This document shows, piece by piece, positions 8,100 through 15,768 of a DNA stretch of 48,883 bases. The notes beneath the pieces were generated by a model, which was given only the letters and a program-made list of their open reading frames with translations, was not told the DNA's origin and did not search any database. Numbering within the stretch: position 1 is the stretch's first letter; each line of letters starts with the position of its first letter. Position numbers and translations under genes: made by a program. Source of the DNA: Actinomycetota bacterium (GTDB lineage: Bacteria; Actinomycetota; Actinomycetes; Nanopelagicales; Nanopelagicaceae); NCBI GenBank assembly GCA_947380835.1, contig CANCSL010000002.1, positions 1 to 48,883 of the forward strand, in the 5' to 3' direction.

Positions 8100-8921
8100 G
8101 TGAACTCCGCGAGCATGAGTCCGATGCAGATATCGGCCGATTCGCCCATTGGAGTCTTCGATTCTGGAGTCGGCGGATTGACCGTGGCTCGTTCAATTAT
8201 TGACCAGTTGCCACACGAATCAATGATCTATGTTGGCGACACTGCTCGGGGTCCTTATGGTCCGAGAACGCTTGCCGAAGTGCGATCTTTCGCTCTAGAA
8301 ATTCTCGACGACCTGGTTGATGCTGGCGTCAAGGCTCTGGTGATTGCCTGCAATACCGCCAGTGCTGCCATGCTTCGGGATGCACGTGAGCGTTACTCGG
8401 TTCCCGTCATTGAAGTTATTCAACCCGCAGTTCGCCGAGCGGTATCGGCTACTAGATCCGGCCGAGTCGGTGTCATTGGAACTAATGCCACCATTGAATC
8501 TGGCGCTTATCTCGATGCCTTCGCGGCCGCACCTCAATTAGATATTTCACCTGTGGCTTGCCCGCTCTTTGTCGAATTTGTCGAGCGCGGAGAAACATCA
8601 GGGGCTGCCATCACCGAGATTGCAAAGAGTTACCTCAGTCCGCTTATTGCCGCCGACATCGATACTTTGGTATTGGGTTGTACTCACTACCCGTTGCTGA
8701 CCGGTGTTATCTCTTATGTTATGGGCAATGAAGTCACATTGGTTTCCAGCGCCGAAGAAACGGCAAAAGACTTGTATCGCGTCTTGGTCGAAAGCGACAT
8801 GTTGCGCGCAGATAAGGCTCCCGATTACAAGTTTGTGGCCACCGGTGACACCGAAAGTTTTAGCAAGCTGGCTCGAAGATTCCTTGGCCCAGAAGTTGTC
8901 AGCGTAAGTCCCAAGTTGTAA
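8100..8921 (+). CDS. murI: Glutamate racemase
   Basis: Converts L- to D-glutamate for peptidoglycan; cytoplasmic and cofactor-free. At 273 residues it is normal in length. The two catalytic cysteines are C84 in VIACNTASAA and C194 in LGCTHYPLL; the N-terminal motif GVFDSGVGGLTVARS is at about 18-32. GTG at 8100 is chosen because of the TANNNT box 6 bases upstream; ATG codons at 8115 and 8124 are alternatives that would still keep the motif. It lies between cysM and rph, as in mycobacteria, but without the metallo-beta-lactamase-fold gene (Rv1339) that usually separates murI from rph. Confidence 0.95.
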   Translation: MNSASMSPMQISADSPIGVFDSGVGGLTVARSIIDQLPHESMIYVGDTARGPYGPRTLAEVRSFALEILDDLVDAGVKALVIACNTASAAMLRDARERYSVPVIEVIQPAVRRAVSATRSGRVGVIGTNATIESGAYLDAFAAAPQLDISPVACPLFVEFVERGETSGAAITEIAKSYLSPLIAADIDTLVLGCTHYPLLTGVISYVMGNEVTLVSSAEETAKDLYRVLVESDMLRADKAPDYKFVATGDTESFSKLARRFLGPEVVSVSPKL

Positions 8922-9005
8922 TTCAAGATCAAAGATTTATCGCCGTACAGCAACATCAATCTGCAGAGAAGAAGAAGTGTCGAGATCAATAAAGGGGAAA
9001 GTTAA

Positions 9006-9737
9006 ATGTCAGTAACAAGAATCGATGGTCGCACGCCAGATCAATTGCGTCCCATCACATTTACTCGTTCTTGGCTAAATAATGCCGAAGGTTCGGTGCT
9101 GGTTGAATTTGGCAATACCCGCGTTTTATGTGTTGCATCTTTTACTGCAGGGGTGCCTCGCTGGTTACACGGTTCAGGCAAAGGCTGGGTTACATCTGAA
9201 TATGCCATGTTGCCGCGCGCAACTCATACCCGTTCAGATCGTGAAAGCGTCAAAGGAAAACTTGGCGGTCGCACCCAGGAAATATCGCGCCTCGTCGGCC
9301 GCTCACTTCGTTCCATTGTTGATATGCAAGCATTGGGTGAGAACACGATCGTGATTGACTGTGATGTTCTACAAGCAGATGGCGGAACTCGTACAGCTGC
9401 GATTACCGGTGCTTATGTTGCCTTGGTCGACGCTATCGATTGGGCAAAAGGGAAGGGCTTGGTTGCGCCTCATAAAACAATTTTGACGCAATCTGTCTCT
9501 GCGATCAGTGTTGGCATAATTAACGGCACCCCGATGCTGGACCTTTGTTATGAGGAAGATGTGACCGCCGATACCGATATGAACATTGTTTGCACTGGTG
9601 ACGGAAATTTTGTCGAAGTTCAAGGAACCGCTGAAGGCAAGCCTTTCGATCGCAATTTGCTTAACAGTTTGCTTGATCTTGGAACTGCCGGAACTGCTCG
9701 ACTTGCGGAGTTGCAAGCGGCCGCGCTCGGAAAGTAG
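9006..9737 (+). CDS. rph: Ribonuclease PH
   Basis: Phosphorolytic 3'-5' exoribonuclease that trims tRNA 3' ends; 243 residues, full length, hexameric ring in the family. Typical blocks are GRTPDQLRPITF at the start, the basic phosphate/RNA-binding stretch RSDRESVKGKLGGRTQEIS, and DCDVLQADGGTRTA. A good ribosome binding site (AAAGGGGAAAG) lies just before ATG 9006, unlike many neighbours. It is followed after 11 bases by rdgB on the same strand, the usual actinobacterial pair. The 84-base gap from murI holds no recognised structure. Confidence 0.96.
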   Translation: MSVTRIDGRTPDQLRPITFTRSWLNNAEGSVLVEFGNTRVLCVASFTAGVPRWLHGSGKGWVTSEYAMLPRATHTRSDRESVKGKLGGRTQEISRLVGRSLRSIVDMQALGENTIVIDCDVLQADGGTRTAAITGAYVALVDAIDWAKGKGLVAPHKTILTQSVSAISVGIINGTPMLDLCYEEDVTADTDMNIVCTGDGNFVEVQGTAEGKPFDRNLLNSLLDLGTAGTARLAELQAAALGK

Positions 9738-9748
9738 ATCTCTCGCTT

Positions 9749-10348
9749 ATGCGTAAAGTAGTTCTTGCTACCCGCAATGTCGGCAAGATTAAAGAGTTCG
9801 AGCGCCTGCTAGCCGAATTCGCATCAGATATAGAAGTTCTGGGGCTTAATGATTTTCCAGAGATGCCCGATGTGGACGAGACCGGGTCGACCTTCGAAGA
9901 GAATGCGCTTTTGAAGGCACGTGAAGTTAGCGCCTTTGCACAGTTGCCTGCCTTGGCCGATGACAGTGGATTGTGCGTCGATGCTCTCGGTGGTGATCCT
10001 GGGATCTATTCAGCGCGATGGTCCGGTGGTCACGGTGATGACGCTGCCAATATTTCGAAGGTGCTAGGCCAGCTAGATGGCGTTCCCGCTTCAGAGCGTG
10101 GTGCCAGATTCCGATGCGCAGTCGCGCTCCATCTTCCTGACGGCTCAGAAGTCGTCCGCCATGGCGAACTCGTTGGGGAGATAGTTGATCTTCCTCGTGG
10201 CAGTGCCGGGTTTGGGTATGACCCGATTTTTCAGCCCTCAGGTTTTGCTCTGACTCTGGGCGAATTTGCGCACGGAGAGAAGGACCGCATCAGCCACCGT
10301 GGAAAAGCCCTCCGTCTGATCGCCCCCGATTTAAACCAATTGATCTAG
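9749..10348 (+). CDS. rdgB: XTP/dITP pyrophosphatase (RdgB/HAM1 family)
   Basis: Removes non-canonical purine nucleotides (XTP, ITP, dITP) from the pool by hydrolysis to monophosphates; 199 residues, full length. The N-terminal ATRNVGKIKEF nucleotide-binding block, the FEENALLKA motif with the metal-binding Glu, and ADDSGLCVDALGG with the catalytic Asp pair are all present; GFGYDPIF and SHRGKAL near the end complete the family. It forms a pair with rph. No obvious ribosome binding site lies in the 11-base gap, so translation may depend on rph. It is the last gene of this plus-strand block. Confidence 0.96.
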   Translation: MRKVVLATRNVGKIKEFERLLAEFASDIEVLGLNDFPEMPDVDETGSTFEENALLKAREVSAFAQLPALADDSGLCVDALGGDPGIYSARWSGGHGDDAANISKVLGQLDGVPASERGARFRCAVALHLPDGSEVVRHGELVGEIVDLPRGSAGFGYDPIFQPSGFALTLGEFAHGEKDRISHRGKALRLIAPDLNQLI

Positions 10349-10477
10349 GCACTGGGGTACCCTGAGCCCGTTGGGAGATCTGCTTAAATATCGCTTGTAA
10401 AAGCGATGGAAGCCCGAGCAAAATCGCCCCAGTATTTCCCGTTTGTACACGACCGACCTAGTTCAAGGAGTTCACAA

Positions 10478-11452
10478 GTGGCAGTAGCAAAGAAGAGCGT
10501 GGCCAAGAAGGCTGTTGCTAAAAAGGCAGTTGCGAAGAAGTCCTCAGCTAAGAAGGTTGTTGCCAAGAAGGCCGTTGCTAAAAAAGCGACTGCAAAGAAG
10601 GTCTCAGCCAAGAAGGCTGTTGCTAAAAAAGCCAGCGTGAAGAAGGCCGTGGCTAAAAAGGCTCCTGCTAAAAAGTCCGCGGTAAAGAAGGCCACCGTTA
10701 AGAAGGCCACCGTCAAGAAAGCCGTGGCTAAAAAAGCAGTTGCCAAAAAATCTGCCAAAAAGGCGCCAGCCAAGAAGTCTGCTGCTAAAAAGACGATCGC
10801 AAAAAAGACTCTAGCCTCTTCTGTTTCTGCCCCCGTCTTGGCCCCGGTTGAAATTCCTGCAGTACCACTCGGAAACTCTTCAGCACCGGTAAAGAATGTG
10901 GCATCGACTCCAGCACCGATCGTTGCTGCTGCCCCTGCCGCACCAGTTGCTGCAAAGAAATCATCTTCAAATAAAGTCGTCGCAGCTGTCATCGTCGGAA
11001 TCGTTCTGCTTGCGATCATTGTCGTAGCGCGCAATTCCTCGACTACCAAGAGCGCGGAAGCAACTCCAACTCCTTCCACGTCAACCTCTTCAAGTATTTC
11101 TGAGGCGACCCCATCCGAGTCTGCAACGCCAACTGAATCTGCTTCGACCGCGGCAGCCACCGCGGGTGCACATGAAGCTCCTGTCGGAATCGTTGCGCAT
11201 TACACCGCAAAAGGTGCCACCATTTTTTGGCAAACACCTGCTGCATCTGATGGCTTGACTAACTTCAACATTGAAATTGCATCCAGCGGCGGAGCATGGA
11301 AGTTGATCTCCACAGTTCCTTCATCACAACTTTCATTAGATGTGACCAAGGGGGATTCCACTGGTTGGACATCGTTCCGTGTCTCTAGCGTTTATTCTGA
11401 TTCGCAAACTATCGCTGGAAAGGTCTTTGGACTTCCTGGCCAATTTGCCTAA
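10478..11452 (+). CDS. Lysine-repeat protein with one membrane span and external FnIII-like domain
   Basis: 324 residues from GTG 10478, chosen because AAGGAG lies 7 bases upstream; the frame runs open further upstream, but that part looks non-coding. In order: residues about 4-111 are some 20 copies of a pentapeptide of type AKKxx (Ala-Lys-Lys plus two small or aliphatic residues); 112-165 is an Ala/Pro-rich linker; 167-184 is a hydrophobic span (VVAAVIVGIVLLAIIVVA); 185-232 is a Ser/Thr/Pro/Glu linker; 233-324 is a beta-rich domain resembling fibronectin type III. The positive-inside rule puts the lysine tail in the cytoplasm and the beta domain outside. Similar AKK repeats occur in histone H1-like proteins and the HupB tail, which bind DNA. 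A nucleoid- or RNA-tethering role is inference. It stands alone, ahead of a terminator. Confidence 0.8.
   Translation: MAVAKKSVAKKAVAKKAVAKKSSAKKVVAKKAVAKKATAKKVSAKKAVAKKASVKKAVAKKAPAKKSAVKKATVKKATVKKAVAKKAVAKKSAKKAPAKKSAAKKTIAKKTLASSVSAPVLAPVEIPAVPLGNSSAPVKNVASTPAPIVAAAPAAPVAAKKSSSNKVVAAVIVGIVLLAIIVVARNSSTTKSAEATPTPSTSTSSSISEATPSESATPTESASTAAATAGAHEAPVGIVAHYTAKGATIFWQTPAASDGLTNFNIEIASSGGAWKLISTVPSSQLSLDVTKGDSTGWTSFRVSSVYSDSQTIAGKVFGLPGQFA
10487..10810 (+). repeat. 15-bp-period coding repeat (AKKxx)
   Basis: The first third of the lysine-repeat gene is built from about 20 imperfect 15-base units centred on GCTAAAAAG or GCCAAGAAG. AAA and AAG, GCT and GCC alternate between copies, so the protein repeat is better kept than the DNA repeat. 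This suggests selection on the peptide rather than recent DNA duplication. One unit has lost a residue (near residue 93), which shifts the period once. Confidence 0.85.
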
Positions 11453-11482
11453 AGGCACAATCACCACAAAGTAATTAAGTAG

Positions 11483-11509
11483 GGCCGAGCCAGTTTTACT
11501 GGTTCGGCC
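11483..11509. terminator. Bidirectional terminator hairpin
   Basis: GGCCGAGCCAG (11483-11493) pairs with CTGGTTCGGCC (11499-11509), 11 pairs with one G-U, loop TTTTA. Flanking AATTAA and TTAATT add weaker pairing. It lies between the convergent lysine-repeat gene and the acyltransferase gene, and directly abuts the latter's stop codon, so it can serve both transcripts. Confidence 0.75.
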
Positions 11510-13288
11510 TTAATTGTTGTTCAAGGCCTCCAAAATGGCTGCCACATATACATCGCCACCAGCATCGGAGAGGTGAACTCCATCTGGAGCGAAAAACTCG
11601 GGGTGGCCCTGTGAGAGTGAGTTCCAATCGATGAGCGTCGTTTGTGGGTAATTCTTCATGACTTTTCGAATGATGCGATTGTTGTCGTCTTTCCAGGGGC
11701 GGGGTACCGCGGTATCAACCAAGATAATGCGAGGCTGATCTTTGAGAAGTTCAAAGAGGGTCACGACTGAATCTTCGGTCAAATGGTTGTTATTTCCTAG
11801 ATCGAGAATGACGGTTGCCCCGACAACATGAGCACGATCGGCGGCAACAACGGTCGTTAACTCTTGAATTTGTCGTCCCACCCGGGCATTGATCAAAGCA
11901 ATATGAGCTTGCCTTTCCAACTTGGCACGAATCCCCAAGATGACGGAATCGCCGGTGACCCACAAACCAGACGGTCCGATGAGGGCTTGATTGGTGGGGC
12001 TTGGCAGTGCTTGTGCATCTACAGAAGCGTTTTGAGATGAAGCGCTCTTCTGACTTGCCAGATCGGCACGATGCAACCCCACCGTAGCTGATGTCGAAGT
12101 AACAGCTATCAATGTCACGAGCGCGCCAAAAACATAACCGCGCTGTCTACGTTGAACTACTTTGCGACGATATTTCATTCCACGGAACCAATTTTGGATC
12201 GCGCCGCGACGCCACGGTAATTCAATCCAACGCAGAGAAATATCCGCCAAGGCAAGAACCAGAAGAATGCGAGCAAGGTTCACTGCTAGCGCTGAGCCGG
12301 CCAAATCAACTGATGGTCTGGTCACTTGGAAAATTACCCAATGCCAAAGGTAAATTCCGTAGGAACGTTGGCCAACCCAGAGCAACACTGGCGAACTCAT
12401 TATTGGGGCAAAACGTGACGCCGGATGAACAATTGATGTAATGACGAGACAACCAAATATTCCAGCAAGCGGGAATGCTAATTTGTAAAGCGTTGGATTT
12501 GATTCGGAGATAAAGAGAAATGTGCTGAGGAGACCGAAGAGACCGATGACTCCGACGCCATCGACGACATCTTGTGCTCGTTTGGATATTTGAGAACTCA
12601 GATTTTGGGGAATCCAACTGACCGCAAGCGCTGCGCCAAGGAAGAGACCAAGACTGTGAGTGTCGGTTCCAAAATAGATGTGGCTGATCTTTTGGGTGCT
12701 GGCGCTATCCACGCGGAGTGAAAAAATGAAGAGAGCGATACCCGAGATGCTGGCGATCGCGAGTGCAACTGGCGCAATGTTTTTCTTACCCAAAAATTTC
12801 AATATGAGGATCAGGATAAGAGGCCACACCACATAGAACTGGGCTTCCACCGCCAGGGACCACATGTGCTGAAGAAGGGGCGGGCGGCCAATAGCTTCAA
12901 AATAGTCCTGATGTTTAGCCACTAGCCGCCAATTAATAGTGCCGGTGAGCGCATAAGGAATATCGGAGAGAAAACGGCGCATGGCTTCTGGAGCCCAGAT
13001 GGCACTAATAACTGTGGTCGAAACGATTAGTCCCAGCGCTGCTGGAAAGAGGCGCCGCATTCGAGCCCGATAAAACTCGCGTAGATCAAGGGCGCTAGAT
13101 TGTTCAATCGAATCCAGAATCAATCGCGTTATGACATAGCCGGAAATCACAAAGAAGAGATCGACGCCAAGGAATCCACCAGGAACCCAATTGATTCCCA
13201 GGTGATAAAGAAGAACAGCAAAAACTGCGATAGCCCGCAAGCCATCGATAGGAGCTATGTAGCGAGTTTTAACTCTCTCTGCGTTCAC
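11510..13288 (-). CDS. Acyltransferase 3 / SGNH-hydrolase fusion, cell-surface O-acetyltransferase type
   Basis: 592-residue membrane enzyme of the OafA/YrhL type that moves acetyl groups onto surface glycans. The N-terminal acyltransferase-3 part (about 10-390, roughly ten hydrophobic helices) starts with IDGLRAIAVFAVLLYHLG, which contains the conserved His29, followed by GFLGVDLFFVISGYVITR and the basic FYRARMRRLFPA. A helix at about 395-412 leads to an external SGNH domain (440-592) with GDS at 446-448, LDLGNNN near 496-502 and the catalytic pair D569/H572 in DGVHLSD. Both halves look intact. GTG at 13288 overlaps the stop of the upstream coiled-coil gene (GTGA), so the two are coupled. 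The acceptor (peptidoglycan, teichoic acid or polysaccharide) is unknown. Confidence 0.88.
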   Translation of the reverse strand: MNAERVKTRYIAPIDGLRAIAVFAVLLYHLGINWVPGGFLGVDLFFVISGYVITRLILDSIEQSSALDLREFYRARMRRLFPAALGLIVSTTVISAIWAPEAMRRFLSDIPYALTGTINWRLVAKHQDYFEAIGRPPLLQHMWSLAVEAQFYVVWPLILILILKFLGKKNIAPVALAIASISGIALFIFSLRVDSASTQKISHIYFGTDTHSLGLFLGAALAVSWIPQNLSSQISKRAQDVVDGVGVIGLFGLLSTFLFISESNPTLYKLAFPLAGIFGCLVITSIVHPASRFAPIMSSPVLLWVGQRSYGIYLWHWVIFQVTRPSVDLAGSALAVNLARILLVLALADISLRWIELPWRRGAIQNWFRGMKYRRKVVQRRQRGYVFGALVTLIAVTSTSATVGLHRADLASQKSASSQNASVDAQALPSPTNQALIGPSGLWVTGDSVILGIRAKLERQAHIALINARVGRQIQELTTVVAADRAHVVGATVILDLGNNNHLTEDSVVTLFELLKDQPRIILVDTAVPRPWKDDNNRIIRKVMKNYPQTTLIDWNSLSQGHPEFFAPDGVHLSDAGGDVYVAAILEALNNN

Positions 13289-14157
13289 TTACGTTTAGCA
13301 GCGGTGCGCTTTACAGGCTTCTTGGTTCCGGCTCGACTAGAGGAACGTGCTGGACGCTTGGCCGGTGCCTTATTCAAGGGGACTTCTGGAACAACAGAAT
13401 CCACAAGTGAATCGACAGAGGTCGCGGCAGCAACATCTGCTGCGCGCACAAAGGTTTTAGTTTGTGGGTGATTATTAAGAGTCAGATTGGCATCGACATC
13501 AATCTGTAATCCGGATAATTTTTCGAAAGCCCCACTGAGTTTTGCTCGAGATTGGGCAATGGCTTGCTCGGCAGATTGCAGCGATTGAGTTTGGATGCGA
13601 TACAGACGTTCGGATTCAGAGATGGCAGAGGTCAACCAAGTACGGTAGTTGGCGATTTCGATAGTTGCATCTGCGATCATCTTGTCAGCTTCACGCTTTG
13701 CGTTGGCAGTTACTTGTCCGGCTTCGCGTTTTTTGCTTGAAATCAGTTCTTCAGCATCGCGTTCTGCCTTGGTCTTAGTTTCGGCAGCTTCACTTTCCGC
13801 CGCTTCAATATATTTGCGCCCGCGGGCTTCGGCTCCAGCCAAAATTTGGCGGGCCTTTGCCTCGGATGTCTCGACATTTTCCTTGGCGGTCTTTGTGCTT
13901 TCGTTCAATACTTTTTGTGCCAGGGCAGCAGCCTTTGATTCGCGGCCTTGCGCAGACTTGATGATCGTCATGGCGGTTTCGGTGGCGAGAATTTCAAATT
14001 CTTCTTTGGTCAGGCTGGTGATATCGCGGCGTGAACGCAGATCGGCCAGTTGAGCTTCTAGGTCGCGTATACGTTCTAGCGCGTTGCCAGTAGGGGTGGT
14101 GGACTTCTCGTCTTCGCCTTTAAAACCTACCCATGAGAGAAAATTCTTATCGCTCAT
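13285..14157 (-). CDS. Coiled-coil protein with basic C-terminal tail (DivIVA-like)
   Basis: 290-residue soluble protein. Residues about 23-42 form a short coil (ALERIRDLEAQLADLRSRR), a second long coil rich in Ala, Glu and Lys runs from about 50 to 215, and the last 30 residues are strongly basic (KRPARSSSRAGTKK, then KRTAAKRK). The heptad pattern and length resemble DivIVA/Wag31-like scaffold proteins and ATP synthase b-like stalks, but the N-terminal DivIVA membrane-binding motif is not clear. The stop overlaps the GTG of the acyltransferase gene, so both are made together; a role in placing cell-envelope enzymes is inference. I do not recognise a specific family. Confidence 0.7.
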   Translation of the reverse strand: MSDKNFLSWVGFKGEDEKSTTPTGNALERIRDLEAQLADLRSRRDITSLTKEEFEILATETAMTIIKSAQGRESKAAALAQKVLNESTKTAKENVETSEAKARQILAGAEARGRKYIEAAESEAAETKTKAERDAEELISSKKREAGQVTANAKREADKMIADATIEIANYRTWLTSAISESERLYRIQTQSLQSAEQAIAQSRAKLSGAFEKLSGLQIDVDANLTLNNHPQTKTFVRAADVAAATSVDSLVDSVVPEVPLNKAPAKRPARSSSRAGTKKPVKRTAAKRK

Positions 14158-14253
14158 TTATCGCCCCAAACCTTCATAGCCTTTGATATTCGCGCACTTG
14201 AGATGGCTCAAGGCGTGATGGGATTCTAAGGCGGGGAGTGCGTTAAGAGAAAG

Positions 14254-15750
14254 TCATGCCCAATCGAGGGTGCGGGTAAGGGCTTTTTGCCACGTCTGGT
14301 AGCCAGAAGTTCGCAGCGAATTGCCTTTTTCTGCCTCCCAGCGCTTGGAGACTTGCCATTGCTTTTTCAACTGATCGGTGCTGGACCAATATCCCACGGC
14401 CAGACCAGCGGCATAGGCAGCTCCGAGCGCCGTGGTTTCACTCACGACTGGGCGAGTGATGGAAATTCCCAAAATGTTGGCTTGCATCTGCATGCAGAGC
14501 GAGTTGGCGGTGATGCCGCCGTCGACCCGCATTTCCGAAAGTGTGATTCCGGTTTCTTCAGCCATCGCATCGATGACGTCTCGAGTTTGATAACACACGG
14601 CTTCTAGGGCGGCCCGGGCTAAGTGAGCTTTGGTGGCTGCGCGCGTTAACCCGACGATCGCACCACGAGCATCACTTCGCCAATGAGGTGCAAAGAGTCC
14701 AGAGAATGCCGGAACGAAGTAGACGCCGCCGTTATCGCTGACAGATTCGGCAAGTGCTTCGATTTCGGAAGCATGAGAAATAATGCCTAACTGATCGCGC
14801 AGCCATTGAATCGCAGAGCCAGTCACGGCCACCGATCCCTCAAGTGCGTACCGCGCCGGTTCATCGCCCAGTTTGTAGCAAACCGTGGTGAGTAACCCGT
14901 GTCCGGATCGAACAATGTCGGTTCCGGTATTGAGCAAGGCGAAGTTGCCGGTTCCGTATGTGGTCTTCGAATCTCCCTTTTCGAAACAGACTTGGCCCAC
15001 CATCGCCGATTGCTGATCGCCCAAAATAGCGGCCAGTGGAACGCTGGCACCTACTGGTCCAGTAGCCGAGGTGGCGCCATAAATTTCGGAAGAACTCTTG
15101 ATTGCAGGAAGGATCGAACGCGGCACCTGCAAGATTTCAAGTAGGCGTTCATCCCAATCCAGGGTCTCAAGATCCATTAACAAGGTGCGGCTGGCGTTTG
15201 TGACATCAGTGATGTGAATTCCGCCGTTGTGGCCGCCAGTGAGATTCCAGGCCAGCCAACTATCGATCGTGCCGACCAGCGCCCGGCCTTGGGCGACTGC
15301 GGCTTTTACTTCGGGGCAATTGTTCAGCAGCCAATTAATCTTGCTCCCCGAGAAGTAAGGGGCAATAGTCAGACCAGTTTTTTGGCGAATAAAAGCGCGA
15401 TCTTCATCGCCCAAAGTGTTGAGAAATTCTTGGGTACGTGTGTCCTGCCAGACAATGGCGTTATGTAGGGGAGTTCCTGTTTCTTTATCCCAGGCAAGGG
15501 TGGTCTCTCGCTGATTCGTGATTCCGATGGCGGCCAAATCTTCGCCAGTAATACTGGCCTTGGCGAGGGCGCCCTGGATAACTTCCTGGGTGGCGCTCCA
15601 AATTTCAGCGGCATCATGTTCTACCCAGCCGGCTTGGGGCAGGATCTGGCGATGTTCCAATTGGTGTTGGGCGACTATGGAACCGGTCTCATCGAAAATG
15701 ATAAAACGCGTACTGGTCGTTCCCTGATCTAGCGAACCTATGAAGCGCAT
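14254..15750 (-). CDS. glpK: Glycerol kinase
   Basis: Phosphorylates glycerol to sn-glycerol 3-phosphate; 498 residues, full length, FGGY family. The ATP-phosphate motif DQGTTSTR lies at 8-15, and the C-terminal family signature around VDGGITANSLCMQMQANI is present. It is transcribed away from glpD, whose ATG lies only 18 bases beyond its own ATG. The minus strand reads CTGACT, 18 bases, TAGGAT, 7 bases, ATG, a reasonable promoter for a leaderless message whose -35 box lies inside glpD. AGGGG in those 7 bases may help translation if the RNA starts earlier. No glpF is adjacent. Confidence 0.97.
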   Translation of the reverse strand: MRFIGSLDQGTTSTRFIIFDETGSIVAQHQLEHRQILPQAGWVEHDAAEIWSATQEVIQGALAKASITGEDLAAIGITNQRETTLAWDKETGTPLHNAIVWQDTRTQEFLNTLGDEDRAFIRQKTGLTIAPYFSGSKINWLLNNCPEVKAAVAQGRALVGTIDSWLAWNLTGGHNGGIHITDVTNASRTLLMDLETLDWDERLLEILQVPRSILPAIKSSSEIYGATSATGPVGASVPLAAILGDQQSAMVGQVCFEKGDSKTTYGTGNFALLNTGTDIVRSGHGLLTTVCYKLGDEPARYALEGSVAVTGSAIQWLRDQLGIISHASEIEALAESVSDNGGVYFVPAFSGLFAPHWRSDARGAIVGLTRAATKAHLARAALEAVCYQTRDVIDAMAEETGITLSEMRVDGGITANSLCMQMQANILGISITRPVVSETTALGAAYAAGLAVGYWSSTDQLKKQWQVSKRWEAEKGNSLRTSGYQTWQKALTRTLDWA

Positions 15751-15756
15751 AACCCC

Positions 15757-15763
15757 TATCCTA
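15757..15763. promoter_or_regulatory. Shared bidirectional -10 box of glpD and glpK
   Basis: TATCCTA on the plus strand gives TATCCT, 6 bases, ATG of glpD. Its complement TAGGATA gives TAGGAT, 7 bases, ATG of glpK. Both fit TANNNT and both predict leaderless RNAs. A -35-like CTGACT for glpK lies at 15782-15787; none is clear for glpD. Confidence 0.5.
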
Positions 15764-15768
15764 AGAGC

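Noticed and set aside
10349..10477. tRNA gene after rdgB, as in some actinobacteria
   Set aside because: GGGTACCC and an ATCGCTT/AAGCGAT stem are present, but no cloverleaf or T-arm sequence can be formed.
10384..11160. A 258-codon open frame on the minus strand opposite the lysine-repeat gene
   Set aside because: It is the mirror of AAG/AAA-rich codons, giving endless Phe/Leu/Ala; the plus strand has a ribosome binding site and a sensible domain order.
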